A stretch of 64,000 nt of DNA. Origin: Membranipora membranacea. Lineage: Eukaryota > Bryozoa > Gymnolaemata > Cheilostomatida > Membraniporidae. A program made the translations under genes and the position numbers. This document shows positions 1-12,044 of the stretch, piece by piece; the stretch's first letter is position 1; each line of letters starts with the position of its first letter. The notes under the pieces were generated by a model that was given only the letters and a program-made list of their open reading frames with translations, ran no database searches and was not told the origin of the DNA. The DNA lies in NCBI GenBank assembly GCA_914767715.1, contig OU612072.1, positions 23,994,001 to 24,058,000 on the forward strand. Direction: 5' to 3'.

Positions 1-1334
1 TTTCACAAAATATCATTTATAACGCAATTGTCATACAAGAAGGTTCCCGTTTGGAAAATGGATGCGAGTGACATTGTTAGGTAGATTGACAATTCTGTCT
101 ATTGTTATCAACCAGCTCCAATTCACTTGAGAGACGATACAAATACATGAGCCCTCATACAAGCACACACATCACAGACATGATTATATAAACGGAAGTT
201 AAGCATTTGAAGTGTCCCGCATGACATTGACTAATAAAAGCCACAAACTTTTGGCAGTTAATCAGGAATTCGACCTATTTATCGATGATTTGAACCCATT
301 ATGAAGATCATTGCAACACAGCCGCTCTGACAAGTTACTTAGGACATGCTTCTAAAATTTATTCCCTGCCATGGTGTATGCATCACATTAAATAACTAGA
401 GAATGCCAATTGTTAGTGGATATATATGTACACATAAGAATCATCTGACAGGCATTGAAAGACTGGCTTTGAAAGCTTATGCAAGATAATACACCACATT
501 TTAATAAGAAGCGTTTATGATGGATTAGATATTGATAAGCATTCATTAGCTAGTTCTATCTCGTGTATGATTCAGTGATGCTATCACTTGGCATCAGCTG
601 CAGTGTCAGATGAGAAAGTTATGAATGTCAGGGTGGGGAAAGAATTCTTAGGTTTGCAGCGCAGTGTATCCTGGAATTCACTTATTGTTTTATGCGCTTT
701 TGGTTATTAATAGCCTGGGTGTTATGCCTGGATTTCCAGGTGGAATCACCCAGAGCAATGCTTAGATTAACACTATGACATTTACTACAAGCAATGAGAT
801 ACGAATAGCCTATTTAATTGTGGAGTACATGAAATCATACAGTAGCCACACACCATATCATGCAGCGAACCAAAGTACAAAATAAACCAGGGAAGAGGAA
901 CTGTCCGATAAAGCAGATACTAGTATAGAGGATCCTAATCATGTATCATGAAGTCATGTAATGATAACCATGTTTATTTCACTCAAGTCCTCTTTCAAAC
1001 CTTCAACCACTAAGCAGAGATGCAAATGATCTCAAATTTCGGCCATTTGACTACACATAATTTGGAGTTGCCCACTCCTGGATCCAGTCTAATGTTGCAG
1101 CGAAGCAAAACTCAAAGCAACATTCATCAAGTGTTTCAAGTTAAGAATATGACACAAGCATGACCAATATTCTACCACTTTGAATATCAACTTGTTTCAT
1201 CATCATTATTAATTCTGAAAACTATTGCATTAACATCCAGCAGGCTTGGAATCTATTCCTCTTAGGTGAATGCTCATTTAGTTATCCTTGATCAATTACA
1301 CAGATGTCAGAGAAGAAACAGGTTGTTTTAAATT
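1..1334. other. Gene-free flank downstream of the TIS11-like gene
   Basis: I see no open reading frame of interest, RNA gene or long repeat here. It lies beyond the likely poly(A) site of the minus-strand TIS11-like gene. Two small structures are visible: a hairpin at 711-757, and at 1063-1080 a short sequence (GGAGTTGCCCACTCC) resembling one arm of the hairpin at 62923-62967. Confidence 0.6.
711..757. repeat. Short imperfect hairpin
   Basis: The arms CTGGGTG and CACCCAG enclose a second stem (CCTGGA / TCCAGG). The left end reads TAGCCTGGGTG, close to the left end of the inverted-repeat element at 42421. The right end does not finish in GGCTA and there is no flanking direct repeat, so it is only a possible decayed relative of the TAGCC family. 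Confidence 0.35.
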
Positions 1335-1351
1335 TCACACATGATGACTAT

Positions 1352-1357
1352 TTTATT
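1352..1357 (-). promoter_or_regulatory. Candidate poly(A) signal AATAAA
   Basis: Canonical AATAAA on the minus strand, the first after the TIS11-like stop codon if the hexamer inside the last codons (around 2095-2100) is excluded. A GU-containing stretch lies about 15 nt further on. Cleavage would fall near 1335. Confidence 0.45.
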
Positions 1358-1473
1358 GTCATACAGGGTTGAACGACAGCCGGGATTCCGCTAGGGATTC
1401 CAGACTAGAAAATTGTTGATTATGGAAACTTTGGCGTTAAAGCGGTGAAAATAAACGAATGAGAAATAACGCA

Positions 1474-1482
1474 AATAAATAA
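1474..1482 (-). promoter_or_regulatory. AU-rich element nonamer UUAUUUAUU
   Basis: On the minus strand, within the inferred 3' UTR, two overlapping ATTTA pentamers form TTATTTATT (flanked as AAATTTATTTATTTGC). UUAUUUAUU is the known high-affinity target of TIS11/TTP tandem zinc fingers. The site suggests that the protein encoded just upstream regulates its own mRNA, as is known for mammalian TTP. The sequence is seen directly; the function is inferred. Confidence 0.5.
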
Positions 1483-2081
1483 ATTTGATGAAAGATCAAA
1501 AGATAGCAAATCAGTTAGAAATGCTCTATAGAAAAAAAATAGCTGCACACATTGCCTGCTTAGAGCTGGCCTAAACACTAGAACACGAACACAAAAACAA
1601 CACTCATCACTACGATAAAACATGGCCGTTACAATTGGTGCTGATTATTTTAAAAATCATAGCATGTGGAAAAACTATATTCAATAATGTTATAGACAAG
1701 TATTTATACATGTTACATAAAATAATATTTTACAAAAATTTGTAAAAAAATAAATTAGGAATGAGAGACTTATTTTAGTATGAGAACAAAATACGGTGAC
1801 ACTCTTTTGCTGTTTTTTTCCAGTGAAATGAAACCGGTGTTAATACTTCTATCAGCTAAGATTTGCTTCTTCAGAGAAAAACTGGAGGAATATGTGTGGA
1901 AGACATTGGGAAAACGTTGTCTTGATTGCACAGTTGATCCTAAATCTAGAAAACATTGTGTAAAATGTGGTCATGATGGTAGTAATATTGCACTAGTAAA
2001 TTGGGTAAAAATAGTATTGCACTAGCATTTTTGTTACAAGAGCATAGGTCAGAAAAAAGTTGTTTGAGACTTTCACAAAGT

Positions 2082-3307
2082 CTAAAAATTCAATTTATTG
2101 AGAAGAGATAGACTGAGACCCATCTCTAGAGCAGAGCTTAGGGTGGTAGACTCAGAGTAATCACAGTCTGAATGTAGAGGGGTACCGGGTGGGGAGGGGA
2201 AGCTCATGTTACTGCTAAAGTCACTGTTGAATGAGCTGAGGCTAGGTGCTGGAGATAGCCTTGAACTGAATGGATCTTCTGACATATAGCTAGGTGAGTG
2301 AGATGGAGAGATATCACCACCGTACACTGAGTTAGCTGGGCTGCTGCCTGTAGAGCCGATGCTGCCTGTGCTGCTCGTGACATGTAGAGGCATGTGGTGA
2401 GGTCTGCAGCAGCTGGGGCTTGTCGATGTCTGTGGTGATGAGCCTCTTCGCTCCTCCTCGTTGTGGATGAAGTTACATCTCTGACCGTAGCTACAGAACC
2501 CAGTAGTGTGGAAGGTTCGGCAGAACTCTGTCTTGTACCGTGGGTGACGGTTCAAACCTCTGAGCTCGTTAATTCCGTGAGCGAACTGACACTTAGCTCC
2601 GTATCTGCAGTGACCAGTCTCCTCAAAAGGCCTGCACATCTCGGTCTTATATCTACCATTGTCTACTTGTTGTTGTTGAGATCCGTCAGACTTGACGCTA
2701 TCTCTTCTCTGTAGAGCAATGCAGGGAGCCTGAGGAAGCTGGGCTAGGATTGAGGACTGCGACTTCTGTTGGGTTACTGCTGATGTGCAAAGTCCTGGTG
2801 GTGTGGTAGGTGGCATTGATCTCTGCAGTTGTTGTTGTTGGTGCAGAGATGGACTAGTTGGGTAGTAGAGTTCGCTAAGAGATCTTTGAGCTGGTTGTTT
2901 GGAGGGTATGCTTGGTTGTTGTGCTGCTTGTATCTGCTGAGGTGGTTGATTGTACATTGATTGAGATCTGGTCAGCTGTAGTTGTGCTGCTAGGATTGTG
3001 TTTTGTTGTATCAACTGCTGAGCCTGGAAAGAATAAAAAATTCCGTAAATATCCAGCTCAAATAGAATGAAATGAAATAGAGCATACAATCATCAACAGA
3101 GAAATGAGCATAGAGAACTATTTTTAAATCTGAAGATGGCAATTTTTGAAAAAAATGTAACAACCTGTAGCAGTGAAGCAACAGGTGGAAAAAATAACTC
3201 CATTAGATTGGAATAAATAATAAAATCTCACTAACCTGTTGCTGCAGTTGCATTAATGTGAGATCGTGCATGGTATTATTTCCCATAGTGTTGAAAGTTG
3301 AATTCAT
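2082..3307 (-). CDS. TIS11/ZFP36 (tristetraprolin) family mRNA-decay protein, 3' part of the gene, two exons
   Basis: Members of this family bind AU-rich elements in 3' UTRs through two CCCH fingers and recruit the CCR4-NOT deadenylase. Exons joined here are 3307-3236 and 3023-2082 (phase 0), giving 337 residues if the ATG at 3307 is the start. Finger 1 is Cys154-x8-Cys163-x5-Cys169-x3-His173 with lead-in RYKTEM; finger 2 is Cys192-x8-Cys201-x5-Cys207-x3-His211 with lead-in RYKTEF; the 18-residue linker between them is canonical. The N-terminal half is Gln-rich; RSLS (71-74) and RRDS (130-133) look like basophilic kinase/14-3-3 sites known in the family. The Ser/Pro-rich tail ends LSLLNKLNF, a plausible divergent CNOT1-binding box. 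The frame stays open upstream of 3307, and an acceptor-like CAAG at 3328-3325 allows an earlier exon, so the true N-terminus is unsettled. The family assignment is secure. Confidence 0.95.
3024..3235 (-). other. Intron of the TIS11-like gene
   Basis: The donor on the minus strand is CAACAG|GTTAGT (exon ends at 3236) and the acceptor is TTTCCAG|GCTCAG (exon starts at 3023). Both borders fall between codons and join LMQLQQQ to AQQLIQQ, continuing one Gln-rich segment. At 212 nt it is short. Both neighbouring frames run into the intron and meet stops or non-conserved sequence, as expected. Confidence 0.85.
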
Positions 3308-6300
3308 GTCTAGAATATGTTGTTCTTGAAAATCAGAAGAAGTTTTGTGATAAATCCAGAGGTATTTTGTGTATCCGCTAGCTTTGCACTGGTACAAACT
3401 GAATGTGATTCTAACCAGCAATCTCATCTATTTTATATGAATAACTAGTATTAGAGTTGACTGATGATAGATCGTAGCTCCGCCTACTTTCACAGCTTGA
3501 TCGATGGCTTTGTTGCTGGGTTTTACTGAAGTAAACAACTCATTTATTCCCGCTCTTGTTGTCTGCACTATGTGGTTAACAAAGGCATTACTAATACCAC
3601 AATTGTTGAATAGCCTTAAAATCTATAATAATTGATTAGGCCAAGCTCTTATCAGCATTGGTGATTCATGACGGGTGATGAAATACATCGAGGAAACCCC
3701 GATTGATTTTTCTTGATGATTGCAGCGCTGATAACTACCCCTGGGAACATGGGTATCATGGCCAGTGTTGGATCCATTTCTTGTATAATTCAAATTCATG
3801 TCCACCGGATATTTTCATGATTATGTGAAAATATTCCTACACCATTACCCTCAACTTTGTCAGCAGGGCGAGAGGGAACTCCATCAACGCAGTCATATTC
3901 TAAATATAGGAATACGGTATGTTTGGCTGAATGAGCTTGAAGTAGGTCACATGACATATCGTCATAGCCTTATCAATAGCCTGTGGATATGTTGCAATAG
4001 TTGTTTATCATAATAAAGTGCCAAGGGTCATAGTTTCGTAGGAGCTCTGCAAATAATGTACAAGGGTGTTTTCCCAAAACAACAAGCCAATATCGACTCA
4101 GTCTCCCATTACCAAAAATAACAAACATGTATTTCATAAAGGATTAGATGGAGCAGCATAAACTACACCGGAAAGAACTTGTTCTATGATGGAGTGACCT
4201 AATCAACACAGGATCGCTTCCTCAATAGATGATCACATTCATACCTGTAACAGACGATGTTTACCGTTTACAGTGAAAAGATTTTTCCCATTTTTGAAAA
4301 GCCTTGCATCGATATTGTAAAAAATCAGGGGTCATGCCCGTTTAAGTGAGAAATTGAAGCAGATTTAATCAATTGTTCTCTCTGAATAGAGAACATGTTA
4401 TTCGTCAGCAAAGTGTTTACTTTGCATGAATAAAAATGTAGTTAGTCATCGTCCGGCAGCGAGTGTTATTGACGTTGTGTACCAGGCAGGTACAGGAGAT
4501 TTACCTGCGTCAGCAGTATTGTTTGTATTGAACTATCAAATTTTTACTGCGATATATTCCCGGTTTTGAATTACATCCAGTGCAAAGCTGTATTTCCTTA
4601 CTGTGGAAAAATAAATAGAAAGGATTTCATGACTTTGCTGGTACAAATATTCAGCATGTAGAAGTTTTATTACGTGACAGATTTCTGTTTGTTTCCAGCA
4701 TTACTGTTGCGGCTGCCGCTGCGTCAGTCACAAACATAAATCAGAATATAAAGTCACTCACAGCTTGTTGTCGGAATGTGTATTTAGTTGGTGAGATTTG
4801 CGTCTATTAAAAGCAATTTTGTTGTAAAGTACAGCGATAATTCAGCAATAGAATTGGCAAAAAAAGTGCAAATTGTCCTGATGTGATAACCATGTTTTGC
4901 TTGTTATTCCTTGTAAGTCCAGGTACGTACTGGTGCGGATTGAATGACAGTGAATGTTTGTAATCATGTAGCAATTTTATGATGTCACATTAGACACAAC
5001 ATCGCTATATCCAGGGTCCACCGAGCTGATACACAGCCAAGTAATACGGACAACTCTGACTGTAAACATTGCGTAGCCAGCGTGTGATTTCGCGTCAGCA
5101 AAGATGTGAAAATGACTGACATTCCAGCTAAGATAATGATTATCCCATGTCAGCTGTTGCTTAGGTGGACTTTGGGTCTCAAAAACCGGCAGCGATGATG
5201 AAAACAACAGCGACCTTGGGAGTTATACTGTTGTTACTTTGGATCAAAAGATAACTTCATGTTGGCAAAGCCGACAACTAGACATTCCAATTGTCAGTGA
5301 AAAATATCATTGTGCTGTAACCACAAGTAGCTTCTATGGATCAAAAAGAACAAATGCCAAGGTTTTACCGGCGGTAACAGTGGCGGTCAATATTACTGCT
5401 GTCATCTATTCGTATCACTTGCAAGAAGAAAAACAAGAGAGCATGTAAAACAGTGACCACGTGGCAGAAAAAAACCGCAAGCAAAGGAGTTAGGAGAAAA
5501 GTTTTTTCTGATTTTAGACTTGAGCATGACAAAGTTTTCGATCAGCTAAGCTTCTTGTTGAGACCAAAGAAAATTTGAACTTCCAGTCATCATAAAGATG
5601 AAACAACACTCAAAATTGATGTACCTTGCTAGGCCATCATTAAAAAAATATTGAGTGATGTCTCATCCATCTGTAGTTGATAGCGTTTTGAACAACCTAC
5701 AAAAAAATACAAAATTGCTTCCGGATGATTAGATAGTTATAGCAAACCTTTTAGATTGGAATGTGCTTTGAAGCGAATGGACTGCGGAATCGATGGATAC
5801 AAGCCAGCCAACTTTAATAATATCCTTTGGTAATATTTTGCTTATTGGAGCCTGCGGTAAAGATTTCAGTTTTATGACAGGTATTTTTAAGGCTTTTCTG
5901 CAAACAATCTTGTTGTATTCAGGCTTTCAATTAATAACTTTTAATTGTATTTTTGTTTCCCATGTTGATGTGATTTTGATTCACTCATAGCTCACAAGAA
6001 GGCAAATATTGCTTTATCGTGTAAGAAAAATCAAACATAGGATTTATTTATTAATTTTATTCTCCAGTAATAAAATAATTACACCTGTTATTGTTGGCAG
6101 TAGGCTAGGCCACTTTGATGTATATTTATTTATTGTTATGTGATTATCAAACCAAGCCATCATATTCAGCTGCGAAAATCACTCAGCATAGTCTTTTACA
6201 GGCTGATGTTCTACTTCATAGAAGGCCTACTTATAGGACTTAGCACATTATCCCTACTTCAAAGCAAACGGGATTAGCCCATCAAAATAATAATAGGCTT

Positions 6301-6559
6301 GCGTTGTGTAAAGCGTTATGTAAGCCGACAATCAGACACCGATCACAAAGAGCCACTAATCTGAAAATGTAAGAAAATTGTACCTAACAGGCAAATCTAT
6401 TGTTTGGCAATGTAAAATAATTATATAACAATGTATTACAGCATCCGTGATGTTAAACAATTATTTATGAGGAAGGATTGCTCTTCTATAATACAGGTAG
6501 ATTATTCCGGATTATTGATTGATGAGAGTGTGTGAAACTTGTAGCCGGGTATGTACAAA

Positions 6560-6649
6560 GGTTAGCAATGTTATCTACAAACAGAAATTGGTTAGCAATG
6601 TTACATGGGAACAGAAAAAGGTTAGGTATGGTTACCTACAAACAATTAT
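6560..6649. repeat. 30-bp tandem repeat, 3 diverged copies
   Basis: Units begin GGTTAG at 6560, 6590 and 6620, an exact 30-bp step. Units 1 and 2 share GGTTAGCAATGTTA. Unit 3 is more diverged but keeps the CTACAAACA end of unit 1. Confidence 0.7.
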
Positions 6650-7658
6650 GCTGGCTTTGAGTCAACTTTTCAACATGACAAGAAAGAATGCTTAGTTAGT
6701 ATTTGCGGAAGTGTATGAAGAATTTGTATCAGCCTATCTGAGATATTTATGTGGGTTTACTGTTTCCCTGTTGGCACTGTCAGTACTCGACTCTCGAACT
6801 CCCAACCAGATTTGTCAGGTATGGTCTATGTTGGCGATGCAAATCCAGTAGAGCCAAAGCAACAATTTGATTAAAGTAGCAGCAATCCAACCAATAGCAG
6901 CCAGAAACTGATCATTCTCTCTCTTTCGACACGGCAGATTACCAACAGGCATGTAATTATTACATCGAGACAGACCAATTGGAATGACCAACCATGTGGA
7001 TCTTGTGCTCGGCCATGTTGAATATCGGAGTGGATAGGAAGTGAATCCATCATTGCGTCGCTGTCGCCAGCATGTCTTGTGCGATCACATGCCACACAAG
7101 AAGGTACTTTGTGATATTTTATACTTAGCTTCGGCGTCGACTGTTCGGCTACTGAGTTTGAGGATTTCTCTCCCCGCCCGATCCTGAACGCTTTGCGCCC
7201 CTCACACTAAGATGTATCAATACATTAGGTTCAGGTTTTGATCACTCTCTTTGACTTTAGATTCACTGGGTCATTATGCAACTTTAGTAATATGATCAGA
7301 AGAAAATCAAGATTCTATGCAATCAAGATCAAATCGCATGCTTCGGACTCATTTTGTGCCAAATTTAGTGCTTTAGCCTTAGCCCGCGTCTCCTAAGCAT
7401 TACTACATTCATGGGACATGATCTACAGCCCCCCAGAATTGCCATACAGAGCAATACAAGAGCGTCCTATGGTCATTTCAAAGAATGGAAATTGAAGGAA
7501 TAATGACAGGTCTTTTGATGGCAGCTGAGACAATGATTACAGGTGTAATATGAAAGTAGAATCACACATAATCACCTGTGAGCTGCGATTGTATTAGGTC
7601 CAATCATGCATACATATGTCATCACCGCCAGGCTACTTCAAAGCTTCTCTTACTATTA

Positions 7659-7758
7659 TTTCGCAGCGAAATTACTATATTTCTATATAAAAATTACTAT
7701 ATACGAAAGAACTATATAAAATTATAGTAATAAATTATTACTATATTTCGCAGCGAAA
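7659..7758. repeat. AT-rich segment bounded by two TTTCGCAGCGAAA palindromes
   Basis: The 13-bp palindrome TTTCGCAGCGAAA occurs at 7659-7671 and 7746-7758. Between them is about 75 bp rich in TTACTATAT and its complement, so the outer parts are partly inverted copies (GAAATTACTATATTT versus AATTATTACTATATTTC). The same 13-mer recurs at 61919-61931. This looks like a small AT-rich palindromic element; no target duplication was identified. Confidence 0.5.
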
Positions 7759-10700
7759 GTCAAAGATTTTCACTTTTGAAGCATTTATGAGATTATAAAG
7801 GTGAAAGCAATGAAAATCTTCTTATCTTCGAGAGCTGTGAACCCTAAGATGACATGCGTTTACAAAAAAAACTAACAAGTGAGCTAACCTTCGGGAGGGA
7901 GAATAGAGGCAAGTTTATGTTAGGTTTGCGCAAAGGCAGAAGGGTTCATCGGTATGCTCAGCTATGTGAGCGCCTCTAGCCCTTTGATTTTAAAACCCTT
8001 CATTTTCCAGTCTGTGATCCTGGAAATACCGGTTATTATAATAAGAGTGATGCAATAATGGTACCGCATCTTACAATTTCCAAGTCAGATCCCAATCATG
8101 AATCTCCCTAGCCTGCCTTTACAAGCTGGCCAAGTCAGACTAGAATCTCCCAGAAAACGGTTGGTATTTCATTTCGGAAACCCATCAACTCTCTGACGTG
8201 TACAACAAATAGTGAGGCGTTTTTGGTTGGAATGCTGTGATCTCAATTTCATGAGAAACAGGAAACAATAATGAAGCAGGTGTTGATTCTTGTATCCAAT
8301 ATAGACCATGTCAAGCCAGGGATTACCCTGTTGCGCATACGATCCCATGACTGAACGAAAAAATAGGCAAAATATAGGCCTACTGTACAAACCTGATTCA
8401 TGAGCACTATAAATATGCTGTATTTTAGGTATTGAAATTATGAAATATGCATCCTGTCCAATAAATCAGATAATTTGAGTTCAGCAAAATAAATGAATGA
8501 GATTTGAGAAAACATGCGGACAAAATACCTTACCAAAAGTCAAGAATTGCTTATCGTTACATCTAATTTGGGGATATACTGTCAAAGGAATTCCATTCAG
8601 TTATTCCTGCCTACGCAATCCAGATTACAGACGTTCCAGGGCATATGACGTACAGTTATCATAAAAACATACTTCCTCAAACTAAGGACATTTTAGGAGT
8701 CACATTTATAAATATGTGAGAAAAAAACGAGAATCATTTATCAACCATTCTTCCACCAGAAAAAAAACGGCAGAAAGAGGCAATAAGAAAATGATAAGCT
8801 TCCTCAATTTGATCATCAAAATGAGTAAGACAAGTCAACCCAGATCGGTCTTGTGATAGTTACTGGACCTTCAAAGTGATGACCAAGCTTGTATTGGGAA
8901 AATTTCATCATGGTTTACTTGTAGATCCTTTTAATCTGTTTGTAGTTTTATTTTTAGAGAGCGATGATAAAACTCCACCAGAGCCATGACAAGAGTATCT
9001 AATTCAGAAAGATACATCAAATGGCCGCTTAGAAAAGCTTATTCACATCAGACCAAGGCGTAATACTGCTCTTTGATCAGACTCTCTTTTGCCGTGTTAT
9101 TGTTTTCATCTGGAATATTTAGGGAATTCCTTTTAATATGAAATACTACGTCAACGGCCTTTCCCAAATAAATAGGCGTAATAGCTATTCTTAATAAACA
9201 AGAATTCCAGATCCAGATCTAGATCTAGTTCCAGATCCAACGCGTCAATGAAAGTGGAAGAAGACCTATCGGATTGTGTCTAATTTAGGAACCAAACCAC
9301 AGCCATCGACCTGTCGTATTAAGACAGTCACCTTTATTTGTCATCATTATTATAACCCAAACACATGACTGGCATATTTACGTAGAACATAAAAACAGTG
9401 AACCTGATATAGATATTTGTTATCAGTCAAACTGATATATTCTTATCTGTGATATATCGGGAGGTTGTTGTATCAATATTAGTGGGCGAAAATAGCAACA
9501 TAACCGGCTAAGAGTAGCCACAGACTATTTTTAGCGACACTGGAACTGACAGCTGGAACCAGTAAACAAGATACAGCCAACTGTAAACACTATGTGACAT
9601 CACATCACAGAATAAGGATTGCCTACTCTGCAGCGTTAGGATTGTAGGTTTCAGTGTTGCAGTATAGAGCATTGACCGAAGGAAATACCTACTTGTCTCT
9701 AATTCCTTGGTTAGACAATTTTGCGTTCTCCAGTTGCTTTTTTTTATTTTATATGTGGAACTTGCCAATTCAATCAGCAGTCTTTCAACAGAAATGAAGA
9801 TGTGTGGTCCTATTGCGTCGCGCCACAAGTAAAGTTACTGAACATTCTAAAAGATAATTAATCAAAACACAATCATTGTTATCCACCGAAATCCAGGGTA
9901 CTATTATAACAGGTAATAACCAGATTAAAAAACCAGAAATAATAGAATCATCGCCTGCCATTAATCCTATTGTTATCCTTTCTATTCGTCTGACATTTCC
10001 TACTTAAAATCTGTTTATTTGTTTCTGAATACTGATGGATGGGTCTATTGAATCATCACATCTCCGTCTCTTACTCACCATTCACCAGAAGGAAAATTCT
10101 TCTGGTGAGGAAAATCCTATGATTCAATTTTTAGGGTCAACGGGTCCCCATGGAAAAGAGCGTTGGTAATTATGGGTAATTAATTCTCTCAAGAATGGTC
10201 AACACTGTCGTAGTTGTTTGTAGGCTGTGGAAATGATGTGTTGTTGTTGTAAGTTTATAGTAAAAGTGTCTGCTTTCAAGGAAATGAGCAGATTCACGAT
10301 GGAAGTACTTAGGTCAATTTGAATAGGGGTAACTCCAGTGTTTCCCCGAGTGGCGGTAGGGTGTTATGGTGAAACATTGTATTATGATGCTATTATATTA
10401 TTAGCTGAGGTTTGGTCATGCTTGCTAATTTTATGATGTAAATGAAAGTTTTCCTTCTTCTCAGTAGGATCAGGAATGACTCTGCCGCCCCAACACATGC
10501 CGGAATGATCCTTCAATCCTCTTCAATTTCCGCGTGGACAAGGTTTTAGTCCCATGCACGCTATATCAATATCTCATATTCTCTACCTTACGCTCACCAT
10601 TTCATTTCCTTCGTACAAGGTTTGAAATGTGATTATTGGGCAATGCCAGTCACATTTTGTAAATGTTGTATCGGTATTTTCTTTAAAAATACCTACCGGT

Positions 10701-11910
10701 ATGAAATCGGCATTTAGAATGACCTGTTGACAATTCTGAGTGATATTGGAGCGCTCTAAATGATCTGTTTAGGTAAGTATCCTGTCTAAACACATAGTGA
10801 GCTTCTGGCCCATTATCCCTGGATTCAATGGCCAATGTCATGCCCATAGTTAGTTACCCGGTGGCTGAGGAATATGCTATGAATGAGGCCATGATCGTGT
10901 CTTGGTAGAGGTCTGCCAGCCAGGACTCCTCCAAAAACCAGCGAACCCAATTTGACAATCGGGAACACTGCCAGGTAAAAATCATCCTTGGCACGAGCAG
11001 CGCTTAGCGAGTGTGACTCATAACACCTGCTGGTGGCTTAATCATCATCAGATCAACTGTAGAGACAAAGCGATGGTTTATATTTAGGACACTCTTACTC
11101 AGTACTTGATAACAGGTTTCCTCGGTATTGTGTACCTCAAGTATATAAGGGTACTATCTCATTGAGGGTACTACCTCATCGTCAGTAATCAGCTGATTCA
11201 TTAGTTAGAGGTTTGGAAAATTCTTTTTGTCTCTGCTGGCTTGACTCTGATATCATAACCTATTCTAATCACTGTATCCATGTGGTTAAAGCAATGACTT
11301 ATTTATAATCTTTGGTTAAAGTAATCACCACTACACAACTTCTCTCTTTAGGTCTTTAGGGTAGAGTCTTATTCACTGGGTTGTTAATGAGGTGAGACCG
11401 AGAGACCAAGTTCTGGTGATTCTAGGGATAGGGGTTACAGGTTAGGACCCGCAGAACCTGGTTAGGTTAATGACTAGGCCAATGGGTCATTATCTGACAA
11501 AACTATTATTTCATCAGTAATTGGCTTTGTGGTTTATTAGCTGTATGAGATGGGGGTAAAGTGAGGGCCCTGGATATCTGTATTAGTCATCAAACCCTTC
11601 GGTCAACCAGAGTAACAAAAGACAAACTGACAAAAAACTCATCAGACAAAAACTCACATCAAAGGAGTATGAGTGCTACATAGGGTGTAATTATATACAC
11701 AGATATCACTATTAGATCAGGTTATGTCAGCCAGGGTGTTTCCACTGGAAATGTTAAAAAAGTGTCAAGTCAGCGAATTTAATGAACATAGGATGACATT
11801 TGGCCTGCTGACTCATACGAGCAAGCTTTGACATGACGTTACTCATTGTTAGTAAGGAGACTCTAATATTACATATAGGAAGTTACTGGTCTCCGATTAA
11901 TCCCTGACTA

Positions 11911-11966
11911 TTTTCCTATGTATTATGAGTTTTCCTATGTATTATGTGTTTTCCTATGTATAATAT
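11911..11966. repeat. 19-bp tandem repeat, 3 copies
   Basis: TTTTCCTATGTATTATG-type units start at 11911, 11930 and 11949, an exact 19-bp step. The third copy decays after about 17 bp. It sits directly upstream of the TAGCC element at 11982. Confidence 0.8.
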
Positions 11967-11981
11967 CTAAATTTATACCCC

Positions 11982-12044
11982 TAGCCTTTCTCATGAGGCC
12001 ATTTTTTGTCCCAAAAACAAAAAAGAAGGCGCGTGACATGGCTA
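11982..12044. mobile_element. TAGCC-family mini inverted-repeat element, copy A (63 bp)
   Basis: It starts TAGCCTTTCTCATG and ends CGTGACATGGCTA, with imperfect terminal inverted repeats. The flanking 9-mers are TTATACCCC (left) and GTATATCCC (right), matching at 7 of 9 positions, consistent with an aged target-site duplication. Its interior shares CAAAACAAAAAAG-like sequence and the right end with copy E at 58393, which supports common descent. Nine-bp duplications are typical of Mutator-like elements; no transposase is present. Confidence 0.6.

Larger units (their letters stand above)
1335..2081 (-). other. Probable 3' UTR of the TIS11-like gene
   Basis: This follows the TAG stop at 2084-2082 on the minus strand. 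The first AATAAA on that strand downstream of the stop is at 1357-1352, giving a UTR of about 745 nt; a TGTGTG-containing stretch follows the signal. The UTR carries a TTATTTATT nonamer (1482-1474) and another ATTTA (1755-1751). A plus-strand open frame across 1780-2025 (81 codons, with a C-x2-C..C-x2-C pattern) is antisense to this UTR and I do not regard it as a gene. The cleavage site is inferred. Confidence 0.55.
3325..11981. other. Gene-free region upstream of the TIS11-like exons
   Basis: No recognisable coding sequence was found on either strand. Open frames here are short, mostly lack an ATG and have no family resemblance (the longest, minus 9828-9508, begins at TTG). The region may be 5' intron or promoter of the TIS11-like gene. 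Visible structures are the 30-bp tandem at 6560, the paired TTTCGCAGCGAAA palindromes at 7659-7758 and the 19-bp tandem at 11911. Confidence 0.5.

Noticed and set aside
1780-2025. 81-codon plus-strand frame with a C-x2-C..C-x2-C pattern
   Set aside because: It lies antisense to the inferred 3' UTR of the TIS11-like gene; the pattern is too loose to call a zinc ribbon and no gene signals accompany it.
2463-2714. Plus-strand frame opposite the zinc-finger coding region
   Set aside because: It is the antisense shadow of the TIS11-like exon.
4700-4792. Possible plus-strand internal exon (TTTCCAG acceptor, Ala-rich stretch, GTTG|GTGAGA donor)
   Set aside because: Splice-like sites 90 bp apart are common by chance. 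No neighbouring exons or recognisable protein were found.
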